DNA from: an uncultured Prevotella sp.
Lineage (GTDB): Bacteria > Bacteroidota > Bacteroidia > Bacteroidales > Bacteroidaceae
DNA: 5,941 nucleotides
Direction: 5' to 3'
Assembly: GCA_934230965.1 (NCBI GenBank)
Contig: CAKQFW010000127.1
Coordinates: 1-5,941 of the forward strand
Position 1 is the stretch's first letter; the number at the start of each line of letters is the position of its first letter. The notes below the pieces were generated by a model. It worked only from the letters and a program-made list of their open reading frames with translations, had not been told where the DNA came from and ran no database searches. Positions 1 through 5,815 of the stretch are shown here, in pieces. Both the position numbers and the translations under genes were made by a program.

Positions 1-177
1 GAGTTCTTTATTCCCTTGATGGTGAACAAGCTGATCAATGACAAGACTGCTACTGTTCAGGTGCTCGACACTACCAGCAAGTGGTTCGGCGTAACATACG
101 CTGCCGACCGTCCCAGCGTGGTGGAAAAGATTCAGAAGCTCATCAACGATGGCGTTTATCCTGAAAAGTTGTTCTAA
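1..177 (+). CDS. C-terminal end of a probable nucleotidyltransferase (5' end outside window)
   Basis: The frame is open from base 1 and ends at a double stop, TAA TAA, at 175-180. The 58 visible residues run from EFFIPLMVNKLI through TSKWFGVTYAADRPSV to GVYPEKLF. I recognise this ending, especially the KWFGVTY..D...V..KI..L...GVYPEKL pattern, as the C-terminus of Bacteroidetes proteins annotated as nucleotidyltransferases of the sugar-nucleotide pyrophosphorylase type, usually about 300 residues long. Those enzymes join a nucleotide to a sugar phosphate in the cytoplasm. The N-terminal nucleotide-binding motif lies outside the window, so neither activity nor substrate can be checked. The gene converges on the minus-strand cluster. 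Its 3' UTR holds a 22-bp repeat array (194-334) and ends in a strong hairpin terminator (345-382). The coding status is firm; the family name is moderately sure. Confidence 0.65.
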   Translation, partial: EFFIPLMVNKLINDKTATVQVLDTTSKWFGVTYAADRPSVVEKIQKLINDGVYPEKLF

Positions 178-193
178 TAATATTGAATATATT

Positions 194-334
194 TCTTTAA
201 GGAACGAATAGGTCGCTTCTTGAGAACCACAAAATGTTGCTCTTTGAGAGTAATGATGTTGTTCTTTGAGAATAATGATGTTGCTCTTTGAGAATAATGA
301 TGTTGCTCTTTGAGAACTAATCGTTCTTTATGAA
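194..334 (+). repeat. 22-bp tandem repeat array in the 3' UTR of the nucleotidyltransferase gene
   Basis: Four well-kept units begin at 234, 256, 278 and 300, exactly 22 bp apart. The unit reads ATGTTGCTCTTTGAGAATAA plus TG. The core TCTTTGAGAA recurs at 241 (last base G), 263, 285 and 307. Degenerate cores flank these at 194-204 (TCTTTAAGGAA), 217-226 (TTCTTGAGAA) and 325-334 (TCTTTATGAA), giving about seven units that decay toward both edges. The core holds a small dyad, TTCT-TTG-AGAA, complete at 262-272. The array lies wholly between the stop codon of the upstream gene and its terminator, so it should be transcribed as 3' UTR. Function is unknown. It is not a CRISPR array: the units are contiguous and there are no unique spacers. 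Confidence 0.9.
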
Positions 335-344
335 ATTTAAATAT

Positions 345-382
345 AAAGTCCGCCGCGACAAACATGTCAAGGCGGACTTTTT
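345..382 (+). terminator. Rho-independent terminator, possibly bidirectional, between convergent genes
   Basis: A perfect 10-bp stem is formed by AAAGTCCGCC (345-354) and GGCGGACTTT (371-380), followed by further T residues at 381-382. The loop can fold again through GACA (357-360) and TGTC (365-368). On the plus strand the T run 378-382 serves the nucleotidyltransferase gene. On the minus strand the stem is followed by an A/T-rich stretch beginning TTTATATTTAAATT, so it could also end the transcript of the substrate-binding lipoprotein gene. This is the only GC-rich stem in the 340-bp convergent intergenic region. Confidence 0.88.
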
Positions 383-410
383 GTGTCTTATACTTAAATG
401 TTTCCTTTTA

Positions 411-537
411 CAGCTTGAGGTATCGCAAATATAATTCTTATTTGAAGTATCGCAATGCTATTCTTATTTGAAGTATCGCAAATAAAAATCTTAATTGTAG
501 TATTGAATAGATGTTCTTTATTTGAAGTATCGTAAAG
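411..537 (-). repeat. 26/27-bp tandem array built from the 3' end of the substrate-binding protein gene
   Basis: Five units start at 411, 438, 464, 491 and 518, spaced 27, 26, 27 and 27 bp. The core on the plus strand is TTATTTGAAGTATCGCAA. On the minus strand, the coding sense, it reads as L-R-Y-F-K-stop, which is exactly the end of the gene whose stop codon is at 518-520. The units at 438-455 and 464-481 are identical over 18 bases and differ from the gene's own end (518-535) at one base. The unit at 491-508 is more diverged. The outermost, 411-428, has lost the stop (it would read LRYLKL). The units at 491 and 464 keep their stop codon in the gene's frame. Inverted repeats occur in two units: TTATTTG/CAAATAA (464-470 and 479-485) and CTTTA/TAAAG (516-520 and 533-537). 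Confidence 0.9.
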
Positions 538-1675
538 TCTTTCCTTTTCTCAATTCAGGATGAAACATCCAGGTGAGGTCTTGAAGGAGATAGTCGGGGC
601 GGAATGATAGCTCATCAAAGTAAGGACTTGATGCGTTGGGGCATTGGTAGACGTTGCCATCGTTTAGAGCCTTGATGGTGGCATAACCGTGATATTCAGC
701 CAGCAGTTGGGCTTTGGTTTTTGGTGTGGTGCCCATTGTGATAAAGAACCATACGTCAGCCTGTTGTCCTTTCGATACCACTGTTTCGGGAGCTAAGGGT
801 TGTGAACCGCTGTGCGTGTCGTCAGCAAAGAGGTAACGGCCATTGGCATCGGCTATCATTGAGGCCATTGTGCTTTGTCCGCCAGGGCAATACCATGTGC
901 CCGATGTTACCTTTTCGGTCAATACACCAGGTTGTGACGTCGCTTTGTGGGCCTCGTCTTTTATTCGCTTATAATTGTTTTCTGCTTTCTCAAACAATGC
1001 TTTGCCAGCTTCTTCTTTACCAAACAGCAAGGCATACAGCTTTATCCATTCGGCGCGCCCTAATGCTGTTTTCTCCATATATTCGGCACACTCGATGATA
1101 GGTACTCCTGCTTGGGCGATACGCGAATAATCAGACCCCTCAAAGGGCGAGATAAATAATGCGTCGGCTTTGAGATTTACAATGCTTTCGATGCTGGGCT
1201 GCATCGAGTTGCCACAGTCGGCAATATCTTTGTTGCTCAATAGTTGTTTTATGGTTGGAATATTGATGTATTGACAGTCGCAAGCGCCCTTTATTTGTTG
1301 TTCTGCTTGCAGCCATACCGCCAGTTGGCATATTGATGATAATGCTACTACCGAGCGCTGTATGGGCGTGTATATCACATTGCCATCGGTGTGTGTGAGG
1401 TTTACGTTTGCCGAGTCGGTGCGCTGAACAAGATAATACTTTTGCAATAGTTGTCCTTGCTTCCATGGGCTTGCAATAAGCACCTCTGTATAGTGAGGAT
1501 GCTGCACAAGCGTGAGCAAGCGAGCATATTTCATGGCTATTGTGTCAGCCTCAGCAACCCCTTTTCTTTGGCTCGTTTTCGGTTTATTAGTGCAAGCACA
1601 TATGAATGTTATTGCTCCCAATAAGGCCAGCACTGACCATGCGTTACACAAAATGTGCTTTCTTATTTGAGTCAT
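518..1675 (-). CDS. ABC transporter substrate-binding lipoprotein, iron-siderophore/cobalamin class
   Basis: This 385-residue protein begins with a basic N-terminus and a hydrophobic stretch (about 13-27) ending in the lipobox ICAC, with lipidation expected at Cys28. It should therefore be a periplasm-facing lipoprotein. Family hallmarks are the first-lobe start PIQRSVVALSS (104-114) leading to a LG.-like helix and IKGACD; the SMQPSIESIVNLKADALFIS stretch (157-176), matching the pn.E.i..LkPDlV pattern; the GRAEWIKLYALLFGKEEAG helix (206-224); and the C-terminal FRPDYLLQDL (358-367). These fit the FecB/BtuF-type periplasmic binding proteins that deliver iron-siderophore, haem or cobalamin to a FecCD-type importer. 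The ligand cannot be read from the sequence. No permease or ATPase gene adjoins it within the window: it is the last minus-strand gene before a convergent terminator. Upstream, 145 bp separate it from the TPR gene with no clear terminator and no TAnnTTTG box, so its promoter is undetermined. Its last codons form the first unit of a downstream tandem array. Confidence 0.85.
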   Translation of the reverse strand: MTQIRKHILCNAWSVLALLGAITFICACTNKPKTSQRKGVAEADTIAMKYARLLTLVQHPHYTEVLIASPWKQGQLLQKYYLVQRTDSANVNLTHTDGNVIYTPIQRSVVALSSICQLAVWLQAEQQIKGACDCQYINIPTIKQLLSNKDIADCGNSMQPSIESIVNLKADALFISPFEGSDYSRIAQAGVPIIECAEYMEKTALGRAEWIKLYALLFGKEEAGKALFEKAENNYKRIKDEAHKATSQPGVLTEKVTSGTWYCPGGQSTMASMIADANGRYLFADDTHSGSQPLAPETVVSKGQQADVWFFITMGTTPKTKAQLLAEYHGYATIKALNDGNVYQCPNASSPYFDELSFRPDYLLQDLTWMFHPELRKGKTLRYFK

Positions 1676-1744
1676 AGCTTTATATCACTTATTATTTTGC
1701 TTCCTCGTTATTAGTGCCTAACCGTTTTCTTTGCTGTCGATAAC

Positions 1745-1854
1745 TTTTTATTGTGTCGCTTTCTTACCGTTTCGCAGTATTCTCACCGTTTCGCAGTATT
1801 CTCACTGTTTCGCAGTATTCTCACTGTTTCGCAGTGTCCTTACTGTTCTGTTTG
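1745..1854 (-). repeat. 19-bp tandem array built from the stop-codon region of the TPR gene
   Basis: Four clear units lie at exact 19-bp spacing, at 1764-1778, 1783-1797, 1802-1816 and 1821-1835 (plus-strand core TCACTGTTTCGCAGT, spacer ATTC). On the minus strand the core reads ACTGCGAAACAGTGA, which is codons T-A-K-Q-stop, the end of the TPR protein at 1821-1835. The copies downstream of the gene are near exact. The two farthest have CGG in place of CAG, and the last ends in TAA instead of TGA. Weaker traces follow at 1748-1763 and, inside the gene, at 1840-1854. Because 19 is not a multiple of 3, successive units put a stop codon in each of the three reading frames. Each core contains a dyad, ACTG-CGAAA-CAGT, that could form a 4-bp hairpin in RNA. 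Confidence 0.9.
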
Positions 1855-3800
1855 ATAACGCTGTAAGCATCATACAAACCTAATTCGCCAGCCTTGCTAA
1901 GGCTTTCTGCGCCTTCGGCTTTCTTGCCGTTAAGTATGTAGGCCAAGCCACGGTTATAGTAGGCTTCTGCCAAGTAAGGGTTGATGTTAATGGCCAATGT
2001 ATATTGCTTAATAGCTTCATCAAACTCTTTGTTGGCGGCTAAAATATTGCCCATATCATAATGCAGATAAGCGTTTTGTGTGCTTAGCGACAGAGCTTTA
2101 GCTATATCGGACTTTGCTTTAGCCACAGCAATCTGTACATTGGTGCCTTGTGCACGGTTATAGTCGTTGGCCATAGCCTGGCAGATGCCACGTTGCCAGT
2201 ATCCCAGTGCCGAGGTGCTATCGGCAGAGATGAATACTTCAAGGTCAGAGATTGCGGCATCAAAGTTCTGCAATACAGTATAGGTTACGGCGCGTTGCAG
2301 CAAGGTAGAACTCACTGAGGCCATACTGCGACTCACGTCGATGGCAGCCGATAGCGAGTCGGCACGAGCCAATAGCCGTTGTGATGTTTGCTCGTCAAGC
2401 TTTTTGGTCATGCAGTTTACATACAGGCGTGCCTCTTTTTTATGCTGTGCGTTATACTTTTCTACCTCATTAGCGAAGGCTTGGTAGCTGCGCACACCAT
2501 TGTCATATTTGAAGAGCGACAGTCCGTACATGGGTCGGAAGTGTAAGCCCACGGCTCTGTTTTGCACCTTACCGCGATAGTTGCTCTTATATTCATGCTC
2601 TTGTGTGTTCTCGTCGGCCACCACAATTTGGTTGTATTTCTCGGGGTCAATCTCGCTTCTACGTCGCATCTGCTTGGTCTTATTCTTGCTCCATCGTGGT
2701 TGTATGCCCAGGTGCTTATCCATCTGAGCTTTCATAATCTTAAACTCGTCAAGCTCTGCCTTAGCGGTCAGTCCCATACGTCGATAGCAGTTGGCGCGTC
2801 GTGATAAGCCCGTCCAGAAGTTAGGAAACTGTGCTATCACGGTGCTATAATCGCGTATGGCAGCGTGTAGGTCGCCCGTCTTGTCGTGTAAGATGGCGCG
2901 GTTAAATATAGCGATATAGTTGTTGGGTTCCAACTTAATAACAAAGTTGAAATCGGTGATGGCGCGGTTGTCATCGCCTAGTTGCATGCGCAATAGGCCA
3001 CGGTTATAATGTGCCAAGAAGTTGTTGGGGTCGAGGTCGAGCGCTGTGTCGTAGTCGTCGAGTGCACCGCGTAGGTTGTTCGTGTTATAGCGGGCCAAAC
3101 TACGATTAATATAGTTGCTCACCGTTTTGGGTTTCAGATGAATAGCTTTACTGAGAAAGGTGTCGGCATCTTTCCATTCGCGTCGAGCCATGGCCATCAT
3201 AGCACGTGTGCTCCAGGCGTTGCCGTCGTAGGGGTCGATATCCAAACTCTTGTCTAACCATTTAGCCGCCTCCACTGTATCTTTTTGCAGCAGACACACC
3301 TCGGCTTTTAACGAGTAGGCGCTGGCATATTTCTTCCATTTCTTTACCATCTTGTCAAGATTCTCTTGTGCTGCATCATAGTCTTTAAGTTCTATATAGC
3401 ACAGGCTTCGGTTGTACCACGCACTTTGGTTTTGCGCGTCAATCGATAGCGTCTTGTCATAGTCGGTAATGGCTTCTTTAAAATCTTTTAGGCGGATATG
3501 GCTCAGTCCTCTTAACTCATACATGCCAGCGATGTAGGGGTTAAGATTGATGGCCTTGTCAACATCTTGCACGGCACCAGTATAGTCGTCAAGATAAAAT
3601 TTGGCAATACCTCTCAAGTACCAAGGCTCGTATAGATAAGGCTTGGCATTGATGGCTTGGTTAAAATATTGTATAGAAAGCACATAGTCTTCATAATACA
3701 ATGCGTTACGGCCCGTTGCCATCAAACGGTTGGTGTTAAACTGTGCGTATGAGTGTAGGGTGCCGATAAAAAATATTATGAAGACTATGTATCGTTTCAT
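1821..3800 (-). CDS. Exported tetratricopeptide-repeat (TPR) protein
   Basis: The 659-residue product starts with a standard signal peptide (MKRYIVFIIFFIGTLHSYA, probable cleavage after Ala19 before Gln-Phe), so it is likely periplasmic or on the cell surface. Two blocks of TPR helices follow. About nine or ten repeats span roughly residues 30-345, with typical W/Y-x-x-R/N-G and A-I-x-D-Y/F-x-x-A/V-I-x-L-x-P signatures (for example around 59-90, 263-292 and 297-326). A second block of about four repeats runs roughly 497-645, including AYYNRGLAYILNGKKAEG (613-630). The linker (about 350-495) is charged and basic near 367-382 and matches no domain I know. TPR proteins are protein-interaction scaffolds; the partner is unknown. 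The start codon overlaps the def stop (ATGA, 3797-3800), implying translational coupling. The final codons are the first unit of a 19-bp downstream array. Confidence 0.88.
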   Translation of the reverse strand: MKRYIVFIIFFIGTLHSYAQFNTNRLMATGRNALYYEDYVLSIQYFNQAINAKPYLYEPWYLRGIAKFYLDDYTGAVQDVDKAINLNPYIAGMYELRGLSHIRLKDFKEAITDYDKTLSIDAQNQSAWYNRSLCYIELKDYDAAQENLDKMVKKWKKYASAYSLKAEVCLLQKDTVEAAKWLDKSLDIDPYDGNAWSTRAMMAMARREWKDADTFLSKAIHLKPKTVSNYINRSLARYNTNNLRGALDDYDTALDLDPNNFLAHYNRGLLRMQLGDDNRAITDFNFVIKLEPNNYIAIFNRAILHDKTGDLHAAIRDYSTVIAQFPNFWTGLSRRANCYRRMGLTAKAELDEFKIMKAQMDKHLGIQPRWSKNKTKQMRRRSEIDPEKYNQIVVADENTQEHEYKSNYRGKVQNRAVGLHFRPMYGLSLFKYDNGVRSYQAFANEVEKYNAQHKKEARLYVNCMTKKLDEQTSQRLLARADSLSAAIDVSRSMASVSSTLLQRAVTYTVLQNFDAAISDLEVFISADSTSALGYWQRGICQAMANDYNRAQGTNVQIAVAKAKSDIAKALSLSTQNAYLHYDMGNILAANKEFDEAIKQYTLAININPYLAEAYYNRGLAYILNGKKAEGAESLSKAGELGLYDAYSVIKQNSKDTAKQ

Positions 3801-4360
3801 TTTCTAACAGGTTTGTTGCGGTATGAACAACGGAAGTTGCCGTTGAGCAGTGCCTTTAGCTTGTTGCGGATAAGCTGCTTGCGAAGGGGTGAGAGGCGGT
3901 CGATAAACATGGTGCCATCAAGGTGGTCAAACTCATGTTGCATAACGCGAGCCAGATACCCCTCAACCCATTCGTCGTGGTCGTTGAAGTCGGCATCCTT
4001 ATATTGCACGTGTATGCGTGTGGGGCGTATTACGCTCTCATGAATACCTGGCAATGAGAGGCAGCCTTCTTCCGAACTTTCCTTCTTCGAGTTGTCATCA
4101 TATTCAATGATGTAGGGGTTGATATACACCTGTTTGAAGCCTTTGTATTCGGGCAAGTCTTCGCCCAGCACGTCAAGGTCGATTACCACCAAGCGAATGG
4201 CTTTGCCTATTTGCGGTGCGGCCAATCCTATGCCATCGCTTTCGGCCATTGTTTCAAACATGTTTTCGATAAGAGCTGATAGCCCTTCATAGTCTTTGTC
4301 TATGTCTTCAGCTTGTTTTCGCAATACGGGTTGTCCGTATATGTAGATAGGTAAAATCAT
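3797..4360 (-). CDS. def: Peptide deformylase
   Basis: This 187-residue cytoplasmic metalloenzyme removes the formyl group from the N-terminal methionine of nascent proteins. All three family motifs are intact: motif I GIGLAAPQ (43-50), motif II EGCLSLP (98-104) with metal ligand Cys100, and motif III QHEFDH (141-146) with metal ligands His142 and His146 and catalytic Glu143. The length is normal for bacterial deformylases. An acidic insertion between motifs I and II (about 86-97, DYDDNSKKESSEE) is compatible with Bacteroidetes forms. It lies 18 bp downstream of yqgF and overlaps the TPR gene by 4 bp, so it should be in the same operon. There is no recognisable Shine-Dalgarno before the ATG, as is common in Bacteroidetes. 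All catalytic residues are present, so it is probably active. Confidence 0.97.
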   Translation of the reverse strand: MILPIYIYGQPVLRKQAEDIDKDYEGLSALIENMFETMAESDGIGLAAPQIGKAIRLVVIDLDVLGEDLPEYKGFKQVYINPYIIEYDDNSKKESSEEGCLSLPGIHESVIRPTRIHVQYKDADFNDHDEWVEGYLARVMQHEFDHLDGTMFIDRLSPLRKQLIRNKLKALLNGNFRCSYRNKPVRK

Positions 4361-4378
4361 CTATTTGTTTGTTAAAAA

Positions 4379-4801
4379 CTAAAATCGGTTGCTACGCATC
4401 TGCAGATAGCTTTGCAAGATGATGGTAGCGCTTATCTCGTCAACCAGTGCCTTGTTTTGGCGCGCCTTGCGGCCGATGCCGCTGTCAATAATGGCTCGGT
4501 GTGCCAATACAGAGGTGAACCGTTCATCGTAGTATTCGATGGGGATGTTAGGCATGTTCTTTTTCCAACGTGCTACAAACTGTTGCACGCGTGTAAGGTT
4601 TTCGCTTCCTTCGCCGTTCATCTGCTTAGGTTCGCCTATGATGATGCGTTCTACTGCCTCGCGCGACACATAGTCTTTTAGATAATCAAAGAGCGTAGAG
4701 GTTGCTACTGTAGCCAATCCGTTGGGAATAATTTGCAACGGATCGGTTACAGCCAAACCTGTACGCTTCTTTCCATAGTCAATAGAGAGAATTCTCGCCA
4801 T
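4379..4801 (-). CDS. ruvX: YqgF/RuvX family nuclease (pre-16S rRNA processing / putative Holliday junction resolvase)
   Basis: The 140-residue protein has the RNase H-like fold signature of the YqgF family. These are SIDYGKKRTGLAVTD (6-20) with the first acidic residue Asp8, the second strand IIIGEPKQMNGEGSE (53-67), YYDERFTS (90-97) with Glu93, and VDEISATIIL (120-129) with Asp121. The three acidic residues expected to bind metal are all present. In E. coli the homologue matures the 5' end of 16S rRNA; annotation as a Holliday junction resolvase is historical and less certain. The length matches the family. On the transcribed strand an AAAGGAA sequence (plus positions 4814-4820) precedes the ATG by about 12 nt and may be a weak ribosome-binding site. 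It lies 21 bp after the SPOR gene and 18 bp before def. Confidence 0.94.
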   Translation of the reverse strand: MARILSIDYGKKRTGLAVTDPLQIIPNGLATVATSTLFDYLKDYVSREAVERIIIGEPKQMNGEGSENLTRVQQFVARWKKNMPNIPIEYYDERFTSVLAHRAIIDSGIGRKARQNKALVDEISATIILQSYLQMRSNRF

Positions 4802-4822
4802 TGATACAGTAAGTTCCTTTTA

Positions 4823-5317
4823 TTATATCTTCAGCAACAGCCATGCGTCGGGGTAGGTGGCACGGAACTGGTTGCGTGATTGTACTGCTGCTGCCTTGTT
4901 GTCGAATGTAGAAACGATAACGCGGTAATAGTTGATTGAGGGGTTATAAGCAACCTGAGCGGGGTGACCTTGGTTCTTTAGACGCTGCTGCAGACCCAGA
5001 GCGTTTGACTTGAGTGAGAATGAACCTACCACTACTGAGAAGTCTTTTAGTCCGTTGCCATCAACCAGTGTTACAGCCTCGGTGCGCACGGTGGCGTTGT
5101 CGGTGTTGTCAATAACAGTAGTTTGTGTAGCGGGTTTCTCAACGAGCGGAGTTACCACGGGAGCTTCTTCCTGCGGAGCTGCTACCTCAGTCTGCTGAGC
5201 TTCCTGAGCCTTTGCTTTCTCATAAGCTTTTTTGTATGCACTTTCTTTCGATCCGCTACAGCTGGCCATAGCTATTGCGAGGCACAGACCTGCGCACAGC
5301 ATCAAACTTTTTTTCAT
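4823..5317 (-). CDS. SPOR-domain lipoprotein
   Basis: A short 164-residue protein. Residues 1-20 form a lipoprotein signal (basic MKK, hydrophobic core, MASC), with lipidation expected at Cys20. A low-complexity stretch rich in Lys, Ala, Glu, Gln and Pro (about 22-62) follows and probably acts as a flexible spacer through the periplasm. The C-terminal domain (about 90-164) fits SPOR, with FSVVVGSFSLKSNALGLQQ (93-111) and YYRVIVSTFDNKAAAVQSR (130-148), the two half-repeats of the fold. SPOR domains bind glycan strands stripped of stem peptides, typically at division septa, so a role in cell envelope or division is the natural reading; the particular role here is inferred. It is the first gene of the minus-strand cluster and probably sits directly behind the operon promoter in 5318-5494. 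I see no Shine-Dalgarno sequence. Confidence 0.9.
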   Translation of the reverse strand: MKKSLMLCAGLCLAIAMASCSGSKESAYKKAYEKAKAQEAQQTEVAAPQEEAPVVTPLVEKPATQTTVIDNTDNATVRTEAVTLVDGNGLKDFSVVVGSFSLKSNALGLQQRLKNQGHPAQVAYNPSINYYRVIVSTFDNKAAAVQSRNQFRATYPDAWLLLKI

Positions 5318-5494
5318 AATTGTGTAAAGTTATTAGAAGATTTATAAATGTTCTTGTCAATTATTCTTTGCGAAATTACAAAATAATCAATAAATAAGGG
5401 AAAGAACCGACCATAAAGTTTGTTAAATGCCCAAAAGGTGATAGATTTATACTTTTTTTATATGAAAAACCATACAAGTTATCAATACTTTTGC
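5318..5494. other. Divergent intergenic region between the SPOR operon and the YtxH gene
   Basis: This stretch separates two genes that read away from each other and is very AT-rich. I find no open frame of note, RNA gene or repeat array in it. It must contain the promoter of the minus-strand cluster. The best minus-strand candidate for a -7 box is TAATTTCG (plus positions 5371-5378, one mismatch to TAnnTTTG), about 54 bp before the SPOR start; this is weak. No binding site that I recognise is present. Confidence 0.5.
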
Positions 5495-5502
5495 TATATT
5501 TG
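5495..5502 (+). promoter_or_regulatory. Bacteroidetes-type -7 promoter element for the YtxH gene
   Basis: TATATTTG is an exact match to the Bacteroidetes housekeeping -7 consensus TAnnTTTG. It sits 57 bp before the YtxH start codon, on the correct strand, in otherwise gene-free AT-rich DNA. Transcription would begin a few bases downstream, near 5508-5512, leaving a leader of about 50 nt. I do not find a convincing TTTG -33 element at the usual 19-21 bp upstream, so the assignment rests on the -7 box. The short purine stretch AAAAGAAG (5552-5559) directly before the ATG may help ribosome binding but is not a standard Shine-Dalgarno. Confidence 0.55.
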
Positions 5503-5559
5503 CATCAAAAGAGACCCTTTTAGACAATTATTGTATTACAACTTAAAAATCAAAAGAAG

Positions 5560-5781
5560 ATGAAAACATTAGGTTATATTGGCGCTTTCCTCGGTGGAGC
5601 CATCGCAGGAGCCGCATTAGGTTTGTTAGTAGCACCTGAAAAAGGTAGCGAAACCCGTTCAAAGATTAGCGATGCCGTAGACGATTTCTGCAAGAAGCAC
5701 AACCTGAAGTTGAGCCGCAAAGAGATGGACGACCTCGTTGACGATATTAAAGACGCCGCTACCGACGACGTTAAAGCTTAA
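5560..5781 (+). CDS. YtxH-domain small membrane protein
   Basis: This 73-residue protein has one N-terminal hydrophobic, glycine/alanine-rich segment (about 5-25) followed by LLVAPEKGSETRSKI (22-36), the hallmark junction of the YtxH family (helix, then APxxGxETR). The remainder is a charged, amphipathic helical tail (about 37-73) ending in DAATDDVKA. Family members are single-span membrane proteins often linked to general stress responses in Bacillus; their molecular function is unknown. In Bacteroidetes a YtxH gene is often followed by a Holin-X-like membrane protein gene, as here 34 bp downstream, so the two are probably co-transcribed from the -7 box at 5495. The ATG at 5560 is the only sensible start, since it directly precedes the hydrophobic segment. 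Confidence 0.9.
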   Translation: MKTLGYIGAFLGGAIAGAALGLLVAPEKGSETRSKISDAVDDFCKKHNLKLSRKEMDDLVDDIKDAATDDVKA

Positions 5782-5815
5782 CCCCCTTAGCGTGTAAAAA
5801 ACATCATAGCACATT

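Noticed and set aside
174..365. Minus-strand open frame of 63 codons across the 22-bp array
   Set aside because: Its start lies in the loop of the terminator, its residues are dictated by the tandem units, and it is antisense to the 3' UTR of a real gene. There is no sign of coding.
194..537. Possible CRISPR array
   Set aside because: Units are contiguous and only 22 or 26/27 bp in total, with no unique spacers of the right length and no cas genes nearby.
802..1098. Plus-strand open frame inside the substrate-binding protein gene
   Set aside because: It is antisense to a well-supported gene with recognisable motifs, and its Cys/Arg/His-rich product looks like a shadow frame.
411..1854. Phase-variable coding repeats
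   Set aside because: The stop codon lies in the first unit of each array on the gene side, so changes in unit number would not alter the reading frame or the protein.
5371..5378. TAATTTCG on the minus strand as the promoter of the SPOR operon
   Set aside because: It has one mismatch to TAnnTTTG and no convincing -33 TTTG. The position is plausible, but it is too weak to call as a separate feature in such AT-rich DNA.
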